Origin: Polyangium jinanense
GTDB taxonomy: Bacteria; Myxococcota; Polyangia; Polyangiales; Polyangiaceae
Reading direction: 5' to 3'
Assembly (NCBI RefSeq): GCF_028435365.1
Contig: NZ_JAGTJJ010000009.1
Coordinates: 167,061-231,060 of the forward strand
DNA: 64,000 nt
Part shown: positions 37,591-49,032 of the stretch, piece after piece
Position numbering within the stretch: the first letter of the stretch is position 1
How the letters are laid out: each line of letters opens with the position of its first letter
Made by a program: the position numbers and the translations under genes
The notes under the pieces: generated by a model
What the model saw: the letters and a program-made list of their open reading frames with translations, nothing else
The model's database searches: none
What the model was told of the DNA's origin: nothing

Positions 37591-40500
37591 CTACTCGGCG
37601 TCGCCGGAGGCCTCCACGGGCGCCGGGCGCAAGGCAAACGCGCGACGCGCCCGGTCGGAGAGCTCGACGGCGAGCCTGTACATCACGGGCAGGACCACGA
37701 GCGAGAGCAGCGCGGCCGACACGGTGCCGCCCACGATGACGACCGCGATCGGCCGTTGCGTCTCCGCGCCCATCGCCTTCGACACGGCCGCCGGCAAGAG
37801 CCCGAGCGCCGCGAGCGCCGCCGTCATCAGCACCGCCCGCAGGCGATCCTTCGCCCCCTCCATCACCGCCTCGTCGAGGCCGAGGCCCTGCGCCCTGCGC
37901 TCGACGATCGCCGAGAGCACGAGCACGCCGTTCAGCGAGGCCTGCCCCACGAGCGCGATGAACCCGACGGCCGCCGCGATCGAGAGCGGCATGTCGCAGG
38001 CCCAGAGCGCGACGGCCCCGCCCACGAGCGCGAACGGCACGTTGAGCAGCACGAGGACCGCGAGTGGCATCGATCGGAAGGCGTTGAACAGGAGCCCCAG
38101 CGTGATCAGGAGCGCCACGGGCAGGACGAGCGCGAGCCTGCGCATCGCGCGCTCCTTCGATTCGAACTCCCCTCCCCACTCGACGCTCATCCCGCTCTCG
38201 AGCGGCACCTTCGTCTCCACTACCTTGCGCGCGTCGTCCACGAACGACCCGAGATCCCGCCCGCGCACGTTCATGCGCACGCCGATGTAGCGCTGCCCGT
38301 TCTCGCGGTTGATCGAGGCGCGCCCGTAATCCACGCCGATCTCGCCGAGCGAGGAGAGGGGCACGAGCGCGCCCGAGGACGTCGGCACGCGCAGGTTCTC
38401 GATCTGCTCGAGCGAATCCCGCGAGGCCTCGGGGAAGCGGATCACGACGTCGAAGGATCGATCGCCCTCCCAGAGCTTGCCGACCGCGCGCCCCCCGAGC
38501 GCCGTCGACACGAAGCCCTGCACGTCCTCCATCGACAAACCGTATCGCCCGAGCGCCTCACGGCTCGGCCGGATGCGGACCTGCGGGACCTCGCCGCTCT
38601 TGACGATGCCGAGATCGGCGATGCCCGGCACGTCGGCGAGCGCGCGTTTCGCGTTTTCCGCGGCCTCCTGGAGCCTGGGCATATCGTCGCCGTAGATCTT
38701 CAGCGCCACCTGCCCGAACTGCCCCGAGATGTTCTCGTTCACGTTGTCGCGGATGGGCTGCGAGAAGTTCACCTCGAGCCCGGGGACGACCGAGAGCGAG
38801 GCCTGCATCTTGGCGATGAGGGCGCCGAGCGTGGGCGCGTCCGGCCCCCACTCCACCGCGGGCTTGAGCTTCACGAACATCTCGAGGTTGTTCGACATCG
38901 TCGGATCGGTGCCGTCCTCGGGCCGGCCGAGCTGGCTCACGCGCGCCTCGACCTCCGGGAACGCGTCGACGATCCGGGCGATGATCGGCGCGAGCCTGCG
39001 ACCCTCGCTGAGCGAAACGTTGGAGGGCAAAGTGAACGTCAGGTAAAGCGCGCCCTCGTTGAGCTCGGGCAAGAACTCGCTCCCACGCCGGGCGAGCAGG
39101 ACCCCGCTCGCGCCGAGCGAGGCCGTCGCGAGGAGCAGGACCGCGAGCGGTCGCCGCAAGGACGCGCGCAGCGTGGGCACGTACACCCGCGCCGCCCAGC
39201 GCAGCACGGGCGACTCGCGGTGTGGCCTCGGTTTGCGGTACGCAAACGTCGCCAGCACGGGCACGAGCGTGATCGAGAAGATCAAGCTGCCCACGAGCGC
39301 CGCGACCACCGTGTGCGCGAGCGGCGCGAAGATCCGGCCCTCGACACGTTGCAGGAGGAAGATCGGCAGGTACGCCGCGATGATGATCAGGAGCGAGAAC
39401 ACGGTCGGACGAACCACGTCGCCGACGGCCCGCTCGATGCGCTCGCGCGCGCCCGAGGGCGGCTCGGAGGGCGCGTGGTGCGACATGCGGTGCACGATCG
39501 ACTCGACGATCACCACCGCGCCGTCGACGATGATCCCGAAGTCCACCGCGCCCATGGAGATGAGGTTCGCGCTCATGCCCCGCGCCTTCAGGTAGATGAA
39601 GGCCGAGAGCAGGGACATCGGGATCACGCTCGCCACGATCAGCGCCGCGCGCAGGTCGAGCAGCACCACGAAGAGCACGAGCACGACGAGCACGGCGCCC
39701 TCGGCGAGGTTTCTCGCCACGGTCTCGAGGGTCTTCGACACGAGCTCCGTGCGGTCGTAGAAGGTCCAGATCTTCACGCCGCGCGGCAGGACCTTGCCGT
39801 TCAGCTCGTCGATCTTCGCTCGTACCGCGGAGAGCACCTCGCTCGGGTTCTCCCCGCGCCGCATGAGGATGATGCCCTCGACCACGTCCGGATCGTCCGC
39901 GCGCCCCACGATGCCCTGCCGCGGCGTCCATCCCTCCTGCACGCTGGCGAGATCCGAGAGGTAGATCGGCGTGCCGCCACGGGTCGCCACCGCGATCCGG
40001 CCGATGTCCGCGGCGCCGGAGAACAGGCCCTCGCTACGGATGACCAGCGCCTCGGCGCCCCGCTCCACGATGCCGCCGGACGCGTTCTCCGACGAGGCCT
40101 CGAGCGCACCCACGAGCTCGCTCATCCCGATGCCCTTGGCCGCCATCGCCCCGGGATCCGGGTGGACCTGGATCTCGCGCACGAGGCCGCCGTAACTCAC
40201 GACGTCGGCCACGCCCTGCACGCGGAGCAGGCGCGGGCGCACCACCCAGTCCTGCAGTGTGCGCAGTTCGAGCGGGTCGCGTTTGTCCGACGACAGCGTG
40301 TACCGATAGATCTCGCCGATCGGCGTGGAGAGCGAGCCGAGCTCAGGCCGCACGCCCTCGGGCAGCTCGGCGTTGCGGAGCCGCTCCGTCGTCTGCGCGC
40401 GGGCGAAGATCGGATCGATGCCGTCGCCGAACGTGAGGGTCACGAAGGACAAACCGAAGAGGTTGATCGCGCGGACCCGCACGAGCCCCGGCGTGCCGTT

Positions 40501-40719
40501 GACGGCGCGCTCGATCGGAACGGAGACTTGGCGCTCCATCTCCTCCGCGGGTTGCCCGGCGTAGAGCGTGATGACGTTGACCTGGGTGTCGGTCGGATCG
40601 GGGAACGCCTCGATGGTGACCCCCGAGAACGCCCAGCTCCCGAACGCGGCCACGATCAAGGTGACGAGCAGGACGGCGCCGCGATGACGGAGCGCCGCGG
40701 CCACGATGTTCTCGAACAT
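37591..40719 (-). CDS. Heavy-metal RND efflux pump, inner-membrane transporter (CzcA/CusA type)
   Basis: A 1042-residue protein of normal RND length with 12 predicted helices and two large periplasmic loops. Heavy-metal-efflux markers include the early GVTIEAFPDPTDTQVNVIT, the transmembrane proton-relay segment AVDFGIIVDGAVVIVESIVH and the GGAVALWACDMPLS region. It is driven by proton entry and exports metal cations through the membrane-fusion and outer-membrane partners encoded upstream. Whether the metal is Cu/Ag or Co/Zn/Cd/Ni cannot be told by eye. It is the last gene of the operon, 3 bases after the fusion protein. Confidence 0.93.
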   Translation of the reverse strand: MFENIVAAALRHRGAVLLVTLIVAAFGSWAFSGVTIEAFPDPTDTQVNVITLYAGQPAEEMERQVSVPIERAVNGTPGLVRVRAINLFGLSFVTLTFGDGIDPIFARAQTTERLRNAELPEGVRPELGSLSTPIGEIYRYTLSSDKRDPLELRTLQDWVVRPRLLRVQGVADVVSYGGLVREIQVHPDPGAMAAKGIGMSELVGALEASSENASGGIVERGAEALVIRSEGLFSGAADIGRIAVATRGGTPIYLSDLASVQEGWTPRQGIVGRADDPDVVEGIILMRRGENPSEVLSAVRAKIDELNGKVLPRGVKIWTFYDRTELVSKTLETVARNLAEGAVLVVLVLFVVLLDLRAALIVASVIPMSLLSAFIYLKARGMSANLISMGAVDFGIIVDGAVVIVESIVHRMSHHAPSEPPSGARERIERAVGDVVRPTVFSLLIIIAAYLPIFLLQRVEGRIFAPLAHTVVAALVGSLIFSITLVPVLATFAYRKPRPHRESPVLRWAARVYVPTLRASLRRPLAVLLLATASLGASGVLLARRGSEFLPELNEGALYLTFTLPSNVSLSEGRRLAPIIARIVDAFPEVEARVSQLGRPEDGTDPTMSNNLEMFVKLKPAVEWGPDAPTLGALIAKMQASLSVVPGLEVNFSQPIRDNVNENISGQFGQVALKIYGDDMPRLQEAAENAKRALADVPGIADLGIVKSGEVPQVRIRPSREALGRYGLSMEDVQGFVSTALGGRAVGKLWEGDRSFDVVIRFPEASRDSLEQIENLRVPTSSGALVPLSSLGEIGVDYGRASINRENGQRYIGVRMNVRGRDLGSFVDDARKVVETKVPLESGMSVEWGGEFESKERAMRRLALVLPVALLITLGLLFNAFRSMPLAVLVLLNVPFALVGGAVALWACDMPLSIAAAVGFIALVGQASLNGVLVLSAIVERRAQGLGLDEAVMEGAKDRLRAVLMTAALAALGLLPAAVSKAMGAETQRPIAVVIVGGTVSAALLSLVVLPVMYRLAVELSDRARRAFALRPAPVEASGDAE

Positions 40720-40722
40720 GGC

Positions 40723-41868
40723 TTATCCCTCGACATCGAGCGCGTTGAGCAAGAGGAGCGCGCCGCTGCTCACCACGCGCTCGCCGGGACGAACGCCGGA
40801 GAGGACCTCCGCGCGCTCCTTCGATTGGCGCCCGACCTCCACCGCGCGCCGCTGAAACGTGCCCGGCGTGGTCTCCACGAACACGATCGACCGCGCCCCG
40901 TCGCTCACGATCGCCGAGGCCGGGACCCCCACGACCTGCGCCTCGCCGGGCGGCTTGAAGAGCACGCTCACGAAGGCGTTCGGCCGCAGCAGCTTTCGAT
41001 CGTTCTTCACGCGCACGCGCACGGGCACGGTTTGTCGTTCTGGATCGACCACGTCCGACACGGACTCGATGGTCCCGGAGATCCCGGTCTCCGCGCCGTC
41101 CGGGAAGCGGATCTCGGCCGTGCGCCCCGGCGTGAGCGCGGACGCGTCCCGCTGCGCGACGTCAGCGAGCACCAGCACGTCGCCGAGATCGGCAACCGTG
41201 GCGATGGGTTTGTCCCCGTCCGGCCCGACCTGCTTGCCCGGCGTCGCGTCGAGCTGCACCACGGTCCCGGCCCGATTCGCGAGCACCCAGTACGACGTGG
41301 CGCCGGCCGTCTTGATCGACAGGCTGCGGATCTTCTCGGCTGCCGCCTGCGCCGCGAGCTTCGCCTCGTCGAGCTCGCTCTGCGCGACCGTCAGCTCGTT
41401 CTGCGACGCGGCGCGCACCTCGACGAGCTTCTCGATCCGCTCGACGACGGCCTTGCGCGTCTTGATCGCGAGCTCCGCGGCGCGCCGCTCGTGCTGGAGC
41501 GTCGGCAGATCCGCGGTCCGCACCTCGATCAGCCGATCGCCCTCCGCCACGCGATCGCCGAGCCGCACGTTGACCGTCACCACGCGCCCGGCGAGCGGCG
41601 CGAAACTCGGCGCCGTCAGGCTCTCCACCGTGGAGACGCGCGCCGTCACCGGCGGCAGCGGCAACGGCTCACCCGCGGCGGCCTCCGTGGTCGCGAACTT
41701 CATCGGCCCCGGCGCGGCCGGATCGAGCTTCACGACGTCCTCGGCGGCCGAGAACGGCGGTCGTGCCTTCTCCTGCGGACTCCCGTGGCATGAGACGCCC
41801 GCCGCCCAAAGCAGCACGAGCGCGAAGGCAGAGAGGGTTCGTCGGGGGCTTCGTGCGGATCGGTTCAT
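40723..41868 (-). CDS. Heavy-metal efflux membrane-fusion protein (CzcB/CusB type), lipoprotein
   Basis: A 381-residue periplasmic adaptor with a lipoprotein-like N-terminus (SAFALVLLWAAGVSCHG). It has the barrel-sandwich/lipoyl halves (APLAGRVVTVNVRLGDRVAE and GTVVQLDATPGKQV), an alpha-hairpin between them, and a C-terminal beta-barrel (PNAFVSVLFKPPGEAQVVGV). It links the RND pump to the outer-membrane channel. Its ATG overlaps the stop of the upstream outer-membrane gene by 4 bases (41865-41868), and its own stop is 3 bases from the pump start, so all three are one operon. Confidence 0.9.
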   Translation of the reverse strand: MNRSARSPRRTLSAFALVLLWAAGVSCHGSPQEKARPPFSAAEDVVKLDPAAPGPMKFATTEAAAGEPLPLPPVTARVSTVESLTAPSFAPLAGRVVTVNVRLGDRVAEGDRLIEVRTADLPTLQHERRAAELAIKTRKAVVERIEKLVEVRAASQNELTVAQSELDEAKLAAQAAAEKIRSLSIKTAGATSYWVLANRAGTVVQLDATPGKQVGPDGDKPIATVADLGDVLVLADVAQRDASALTPGRTAEIRFPDGAETGISGTIESVSDVVDPERQTVPVRVRVKNDRKLLRPNAFVSVLFKPPGEAQVVGVPASAIVSDGARSIVFVETTPGTFQRRAVEVGRQSKERAEVLSGVRPGERVVSSGALLLLNALDVEG

Positions 41869-43190
41869 CGTGGGTCCTCGTTTGTCCTTCCAAGCTCGGC
41901 GGCGATCTCGAGCGCCGCATCGAAGGCTTCCGCAAAGCTCTGGGCCTCGGCGACGACGAGCTCGCTCACCGTGCGCCGGGCCTGGATCACGTCCGTGAGC
42001 GGCAAGAGCCGTCCTTCCGCGGCGCGCGCGAGTTCCTTCAGCGTCCCCTCCGCGCGCGGCAGAATTTCCTCCGACAGCGAGCGCTGGCGCTTCTTCTGCG
42101 CGGAGAGCCGCTGCTCGAGCACGGGCAGGCGCGAGCAGCTCGTGTCCAGGGTCTTCTGCCGCTCGGCCGACATACGCGCGCGCTTCGCCTCCGCGGCCGC
42201 GAGCTCGGCCTGCCCGCGATCGAAGATCGGCAGCGGGATGCTCACGCTCAGGTTCAGGCTGTTCACCTGGTTGCCCGAGATCACGAACTGATCACGCAGG
42301 TAGCCGACACGCACCGTGGGATCGGGGATCGCCTGCGCCCGTGCCCACCGCGCCTCCGCGGACGCGGCCTCGCCATACGCCGCGAGCGCCCGCACGTCGG
42401 GCCGGTCCTCGACACGACCGACAGACCCCGCACGCTCGATCCAGCGCGCGAGGAAGCGGCGCGCCTCGTCCGCATCTGCAAAAGGCTCGCAGGGCGCGCC
42501 GAGCGTCGCCGTGCAGTCGGCAACCGCCGCGCTCACCTCGGCCTCGGCCGATCGAACTTCCTGCTCCAGGCGACTCGCTTCCACCTTCAGCCGCTCGACC
42601 TCGAGCCCCGACGCGAAATCCGCCGCGAGGCGCGCCGCGCCGAGCTCGGCCTGCTTGCGCCCCTCGTCGGCCATGCGCCGCAAGCCTTCGAGCCGCATCG
42701 TCGTGGCCGCGAGGAAGCCGAGCGTCCGCGCGAGCGAGAGTGCCCGCGCGCGCACGTCCGCGGAGAGCCCGGCCCGCGCCGCACGTTCGAGCGCCTGCGC
42801 CCGATCCTGCAGCGGCCCGCGCTTTCCGATCGGAAATGTGTACGCGAGGGAGACGCCGTAATTCGGCACCTGCGTCATCGGCGACGAAAGCCCCGCGGGG
42901 TTCGTCGGGCCAATCGGGATCGTCCCCCAGCTCGCCTCGAGCGTGGGGTTCGGCAAGGTCTGCGCCTTCTTCACCTCGGCCGCGGCGAGATCCACCTCGA
43001 GCGCCGCGCTCTCCACGCCTCGCGCACGAGCGCGCACGAGCGCCTCCAGCGATCCGAGATCGAGCTCGGCGCTGGGACGAAGCGCGCCCTTCTCCGGCGC
43101 GCTCGCAGCCTCCGCGGCGGAGGCGAAAGGCAAACACGCGGCGAGCGCAAGCGCCGCGCAGAGCCAGGGTTTCCGATGGGCCATGCTCAT
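41865..43190 (-). CDS. Outer-membrane efflux protein (TolC/CzcC type)
   Basis: About 441 residues with a signal peptide (CAALALAACLPFASAAEAAS). It carries the TolC-family coiled-coil hallmark repeated in two halves (AEVKKAQTLPNPTLEASWGT and RARAQAIPDPTVRVGYLRDQ). The protein forms the outer-membrane channel of the metal efflux system. Start 43190 (MSMAHRK) or 43184 (MAHRK) are both possible; a longer upstream reading would run through the divergent regulatory region. It is the first gene of the efflux operon, divergent from the response regulator. Confidence 0.88.
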   Translation of the reverse strand: MSMAHRKPWLCAALALAACLPFASAAEAASAPEKGALRPSAELDLGSLEALVRARARGVESAALEVDLAAAEVKKAQTLPNPTLEASWGTIPIGPTNPAGLSSPMTQVPNYGVSLAYTFPIGKRGPLQDRAQALERAARAGLSADVRARALSLARTLGFLAATTMRLEGLRRMADEGRKQAELGAARLAADFASGLEVERLKVEASRLEQEVRSAEAEVSAAVADCTATLGAPCEPFADADEARRFLARWIERAGSVGRVEDRPDVRALAAYGEAASAEARWARAQAIPDPTVRVGYLRDQFVISGNQVNSLNLSVSIPLPIFDRGQAELAAAEAKRARMSAERQKTLDTSCSRLPVLEQRLSAQKKRQRSLSEEILPRAEGTLKELARAAEGRLLPLTDVIQARRTVSELVVAEAQSFAEAFDAALEIAAELGRTNEDPR

Positions 43191-43235
43191 CGGCGTACCG
43201 TCTAAGGCCCTCGGCTCGGCCGAGCATGAACGGCC

Positions 43236-43304
43236 GATGAAGATTCCTTCAGCCGGATCGCGCGCTCGAGGCGGAAGATGAAGCGCAGATGAAGAAGTCT
43301 TCAT
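43236..43304. promoter_or_regulatory. Candidate response-regulator binding sites (GATGAAG repeats)
   Basis: In the 214-base divergent region the heptamer GATGAAG occurs three times, at 43236-43242, 43277-43283 and 43288-43294. The last two start 11 bases apart, the usual spacing for a dimer of an OmpR-type regulator. The third copy also begins a perfect inverted repeat, ATGAAGA-AG-TCTTCAT (43289-43304). The first copy contains TGAAG-ATTC-CTTCA (43238-43251). The placement suggests control of both the efflux operon and the two-component genes by the adjacent regulator. Confidence 0.6.
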
Positions 43305-43404
43305 GCGCCTGCACGCGTCGCCGCTGGAAAACCGCGGGATCGAGGCGAAACCCGGCGCGCCCACGAACGGCGCTCGCGTGGCTCCAGGCTAAGCTCGTAC
43401 TTCG

Positions 43405-44073
43405 ATGAAAATCCTCGTCGTGGAGGACAACAAGAAGCTCGCGAGCTTCCTGTCGCGGGCGCTCAGCGAAGAGGGCTACGCCGTCGACGTGGTCGCCGAC
43501 GGCGCCACGGCGATCCAGCAGATCCAGGCGCTCTCGTACGATCTCGTGATCCTCGACTGGATGCTGCCCGAGATGGACGGGCTCTCGGTTTGTCGCACCG
43601 TGCGGCAGAGGGGCTGCCAGGTCCCGATCCTCATGCTCACGGCGCGCGCCGAGGTCCCCGAGCGAATCGCCGGCCTCGACGCTGGCGCTGACGATTACCT
43701 GGCCAAACCCTTCGATCTCGGCGAATTGCTCGCTCGCGTCCGCGCGCGTGGGCGCCGCGCCTCCCTCGTCGACGCGGTCCTCCGCGTGGGCCCGCTCGTC
43801 GTCGATCGCGCCGATCGCCGCGCCACGGTGGACGGGCGCAGGATCGATCTCACGCCGCGCGAGTTCGCGCTCGTCGCCTACCTCGCGCGCGAGGCGGGCC
43901 GCGTCGTGCCGCGAACGGAGCTGCTCGCGAAGGTGTGGGAGACGAGCTTCGATCCCGGCTCGAACGTGGTCGAGGTGCACGTGAAGAACATCCGCGAGAA
44001 GCTCGGCCCGAACGCCTCCCTCATCGAGACGGTGCGCGGGATCGGCTACCGCCTCGCGCTGAGCGGTTCATGA
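43405..44073 (+). CDS. OmpR-family response regulator of the metal-efflux locus
   Basis: A 222-residue protein. The receiver domain has the acidic pocket (VVEDN), phosphoacceptor Asp51 in VILDWMLPEMDGL and the conserved LAKPFDLGEL lysine. The winged-helix DNA-binding domain includes LTPREFALVAYLAREAGRVV and SNVVEVHVKNIREKLG, ending ETVRGIGYRLA. This is the layout of CusR, CzcR and PhoP. The partner kinase gene overlaps its stop (ATGA). It is divergent from the efflux operon, so it most likely activates the pump when metal is sensed. Confidence 0.95.
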   Translation: MKILVVEDNKKLASFLSRALSEEGYAVDVVADGATAIQQIQALSYDLVILDWMLPEMDGLSVCRTVRQRGCQVPILMLTARAEVPERIAGLDAGADDYLAKPFDLGELLARVRARGRRASLVDAVLRVGPLVVDRADRRATVDGRRIDLTPREFALVAYLAREAGRVVPRTELLAKVWETSFDPGSNVVEVHVKNIREKLGPNASLIETVRGIGYRLALSGS

Positions 44074-45476
44074 AGCTCAAGAACCGCTTGAGCCTCGCCG
44101 TCACGGTCGTCAGCGCCGCGACGCTGCTCACCTCGTTCCTCACGGTCTACGTCCTCGTGCGCCGCGACGAGACGCGCGATCTCGACCTCGCCCTCGTCGC
44201 GCAGGCGCACGCGCTCGCGCAGATCACGGACGCGAAAAACCCGGGGAGGCCCACGGTGCTCGACGGCGTCGCCGAGGTGCCCGAGAGCCTGCGCCCGACC
44301 CAGCGCTACATCGCGGTCTACGACGAGCGCGGCGCGCTCCTCTCGGCGACGATGAACTTCGGTAGCGAGGTGCCGAGCTTCGAAAGCCTCGGGGCTTCGG
44401 CGGCGTTGCCCACGGAAGGCGTGCCGGTCGATCTCGGCGTGAACGGCAAGGCCCTCCGCGGCGTCACCGTGCCCGTCGGAAACGGGGGCGCCGCGCTGCT
44501 CTACGCCGCCTCGCGCCGGACCGTCGACGAGGACGCGAGCTTTCTGCACCGCACCCTCGGCGTGCTGTTCCTCTCGGCGACCGTCGCGACCGCGCTCTTC
44601 TCCCGCTGGCTCGGCGGCCGCCTCGCGGGTGACGTGCACGCGATCGCCCGCGTGGCGCGCGAGGTCGAGCGCGGCAACCTCGAAGCGCGCGTCGCCGACG
44701 GCGCCCACGGCAGCGCCGAGACGCGCGCGCTCGCGGCCGATCTCGACCACATGATCGAGTACCTCGGCGCGCTCGTCGCCGCGCAGCGCCTCTTCGTCTC
44801 GCACGCCGCGCACGAGCTACGCTCCCCGCTCTCCACGCTGCGCGGCGAGCTCCAGCTCGCGCTGCGCAGGCCCCGCGACGCCGCCGGCTACCAGCACACC
44901 ATCGAGGAAGCCCTCGTCGACGTCGAAGCCCTCTCGCGCCTCTCCGAGGATCTCCTCACGCTCGCGCGCGTACAGGCTCCGCGCTCGCTCGCTTCCGAGG
45001 TCGTGACCGTCGCCGAGGTCGTCTCCGAAGCGCTCCGCCTCGCGCGCGGACCGGCGGAAGCGCGGCGCGTATCGCTCGAACAGGCCCCGGAGAACCCGAC
45101 CACCGCGCCGCTGCTCGTCCGCGGGGATCGAAGCGAGATCATCCGCGCGCTCCGGAACCTCGTCGACAATGCGGTCGCTCATGGCCCCGCGGAGGCGCCT
45201 GTCCTCACCACGATCATGCGCCGCGACGCCTCCGTGGAAATCGCCGTGATCGACCGCGGCCCCGGCGTCGCAAAGGAGGACGAGCCCCACATCTTCGAGC
45301 CGTTTTACCGCGGCACGAGGGACCGCAGCGACGACCGCCCCGGCGCCGGGCTTGGCCTCGCCATCGCGCGTGGCATCGCGCGAAACCTCGGCGGCGACGT
45401 ATGGCTCGATCGGAGCCACCAGGGCGGCGCGCGCTTCGTCCTTTCGCTCCCCGCGCAGGCCGACGCCGGTGCTTGA
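44070..45476 (+). CDS. Sensor histidine kinase of the metal-efflux locus
   Basis: A 468-residue membrane kinase. TM1 is at about 7-30 and TM2 at about 163-183, framing a periplasmic sensor domain of about 130 residues. HAMP follows, then HisKA with phosphoacceptor His248 in FVSHAAHELRSPLS. The ATPase domain has the N box (IIRALRNLVDNAVAH), GPGVAKEDEPHIFEPFYRG and GAGLGLAIARGIA. It resembles CusS/CzcS kinases. The start overlaps the regulator stop (ATGA), and the pair faces away from the pump operon. Confidence 0.94.
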   Translation: MKLKNRLSLAVTVVSAATLLTSFLTVYVLVRRDETRDLDLALVAQAHALAQITDAKNPGRPTVLDGVAEVPESLRPTQRYIAVYDERGALLSATMNFGSEVPSFESLGASAALPTEGVPVDLGVNGKALRGVTVPVGNGGAALLYAASRRTVDEDASFLHRTLGVLFLSATVATALFSRWLGGRLAGDVHAIARVAREVERGNLEARVADGAHGSAETRALAADLDHMIEYLGALVAAQRLFVSHAAHELRSPLSTLRGELQLALRRPRDAAGYQHTIEEALVDVEALSRLSEDLLTLARVQAPRSLASEVVTVAEVVSEALRLARGPAEARRVSLEQAPENPTTAPLLVRGDRSEIIRALRNLVDNAVAHGPAEAPVLTTIMRRDASVEIAVIDRGPGVAKEDEPHIFEPFYRGTRDRSDDRPGAGLGLAIARGIARNLGGDVWLDRSHQGGARFVLSLPAQADAGA

Positions 45477-45682
45477 CCGAACGAGCTCGACCGCTGCAAT
45501 GGTATGTCGGGACGATCGCAAAGCGTGCCTTTCCGGAAATCTTTTCGCAGCATGATGTTTCGTGCACGAAGAAGATTGACGCAACGCATTGACATGCTAC
45601 GCGGACACGAGCCGATCGACCGTTCGCTGCGCGCGACTGCCGAGTTCATCGGCGAAGAAAACGCGCCCCCGAGGAGGCCCCC

Positions 45683-47542
<1,860 letters not shown>

Positions 47543-47557
47543 TCGGCATTCCGATGC

Positions 47558-47619
47558 TTGGGGGCTCTCGCTCGGACAAGCCGAGCTACGCCCCCAAACC
47601 CCCGTCGACGCTCGGGGGT
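47558..47619 (+). terminator. Hairpin terminators after the acyl-CoA dehydrogenase
   Basis: The first hairpin has outer arms TTGGGGGC (47558-47565) and GCCCCCAA (47590-47597) with an inner GCTCGG/CCGAGC stem. A second, ACCCCCG/CGGGGGT (47598-47604 and 47613-47619), follows directly. No long T-run follows, so Rho-independent function is plausible but not certain. The pair separates the dehydrogenase from the FHA regulator. Confidence 0.6.
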
Positions 47620-47660
47620 AAACCCCTTCTCCGCCCTATAAAAGCCCCCTTCGCAGCCGT

Positions 47661-49031
47661 ATGCTTCCGGCTGTCATGAGGCAGTTGGTTCACGAGACCA
47701 TCGAGGAGCAGGGGGAGCCGCTCGTGCCCACGGGCGAGCCTATCCCCGGCCTCGTCGGGATCTTCTCGTGCAAGGCCCCGCAGTTCGTGCCGCTCGCCCT
47801 GACGCGCGGGATCGAGCTCGGCCGGCCCACGCATGACGCCCTGCTCGACGACGACCGCCTCTCGCGGCGCCACGTGCGCGTCGCGCACGAGAACGGGCGG
47901 TTCGTCGTGACAGACCTCAAGAGCCGCAACGGCACCTACGTGGACGGCACACGCGTGCAGGAGACGGCGACGTTCGACACGCCCCGCCTGCTCCGCATCG
48001 GCCGGACGCTCTTCACGTTCGTGGCCGATGTGCGGCCGTACCAGCAAGGCACGGTCACGACGCGCGGGGAGATGATCGTGGGCCCGCGCCTCGCCGACGC
48101 GCTCGCGCGGGTGGCCCGATCGGCCACGCTGGGCAGCACGCTGCTCGTCACGGGCGAGAGCGGGTCGGGCAAGGAGCTCGCGGCGCGCCATTTCCACGCG
48201 GCCTCGCCCCGCACGAGCAGCCCGTTCGTCGCCGTCAACTGCGCGACCATCCCCGCGGGCGTCGCCGAGCGCTTGCTCTTCGGCGCGCGCAAAGGCGCGT
48301 ACTCGGGCGCGACGGCCGACGCCGAGGGCTACGCGCAGGCCGCGCACGGAGGCACGCTCTTCCTCGACGAGATCGCGGAGCTCGAGCCCGGCGTGCAGCC
48401 GAAGCTCTTGCGCCTGCTCGAAGTGGGCGAGATTCTGCCGCTCGGCGCGAGTCGGCCCGTGAAGGTCGACATCCACGTGGTGGGTGCGACGCTGAAGAAC
48501 CTGCGCGCCGAGGCCGCGAAGGGCCGCTTCCGCGAAGACCTCTACTACCGCATCGGCAACCCCGAGGTGCGCCTGCCGCCGCTGCGCGAGCGGCTCGAAG
48601 AGATGCCGTGGCTGATCCGCGCGACGCTCCAGAAAGCGGGCGCGGCGCTGGAGCCGCATCCAATGCTCGTCGAGGCCTGCGCCCTGCGGGTCTGGCCCGG
48701 CAACGTCCGCGAGCTCTCGCACGAGCTGCGGCAGGCCGCGGAGAACGCGCTCGCGGCGGGCAGGACGGTCGTCGAGGCCGGGGATCTCGATGCCTCGGCC
48801 GGGCTCGCGCTGGCCGAGGAGGGCGAGACAGGGCCGCAGAACTCGTCGAAGCCGACCGACGAGCGGATCGCGGAGGTCCTGCGCCGCGAGAACGGAAATG
48901 TCTCGGCCTCGGCGCGCGTGCTCGGGATGCACCGGACGCAGCTCCGGCGGTGGCTCGCGCGCCGAGGTGGTTATCCGCAGGCGGTCGCGACAGACGACGC
49001 CGACGGGCACGTGGCGATCGATACGGAGTGA
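47661..49031 (+). CDS. FHA-domain AAA+ activator of sigma-54 type with altered GAFTGA loop
   Basis: A 456-residue protein. An N-terminal FHA domain (about 45-120: IELGRPTHDALLDDDRLSRR, SRNGTYVDG) is joined to an AAA+ domain with Walker A GESGSGKE (165-172), Walker B GTLFLDE (231-237) and the RFREDLYYRI motif. A Fis-type helix-turn-helix closes the protein (GNVSASARVLGMHRTQLRRW). The loop that normally contacts sigma-54 (GAFTGA) reads GAYSGA (212-217). FHA-containing activators are common in myxobacteria and respond to kinase signalling. The altered loop may weaken or change sigma-54 contact. The ATG at 47661 or 47676 could be the start. Confidence 0.88.
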   Translation: MLPAVMRQLVHETIEEQGEPLVPTGEPIPGLVGIFSCKAPQFVPLALTRGIELGRPTHDALLDDDRLSRRHVRVAHENGRFVVTDLKSRNGTYVDGTRVQETATFDTPRLLRIGRTLFTFVADVRPYQQGTVTTRGEMIVGPRLADALARVARSATLGSTLLVTGESGSGKELAARHFHAASPRTSSPFVAVNCATIPAGVAERLLFGARKGAYSGATADAEGYAQAAHGGTLFLDEIAELEPGVQPKLLRLLEVGEILPLGASRPVKVDIHVVGATLKNLRAEAAKGRFREDLYYRIGNPEVRLPPLRERLEEMPWLIRATLQKAGAALEPHPMLVEACALRVWPGNVRELSHELRQAAENALAAGRTVVEAGDLDASAGLALAEEGETGPQNSSKPTDERIAEVLRRENGNVSASARVLGMHRTQLRRWLARRGGYPQAVATDDADGHVAIDTE

Positions 49032-49032
49032 A

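Noticed and set aside
36412..41793. Very long plus-strand open reading frame (about 1790 codons) antisense to the efflux operon
   Set aside because: It is a high-GC shadow of the RND pump and fusion protein genes, composed mainly of His, Arg, Asp and Glu with no domain. The minus-strand genes are clearly real.
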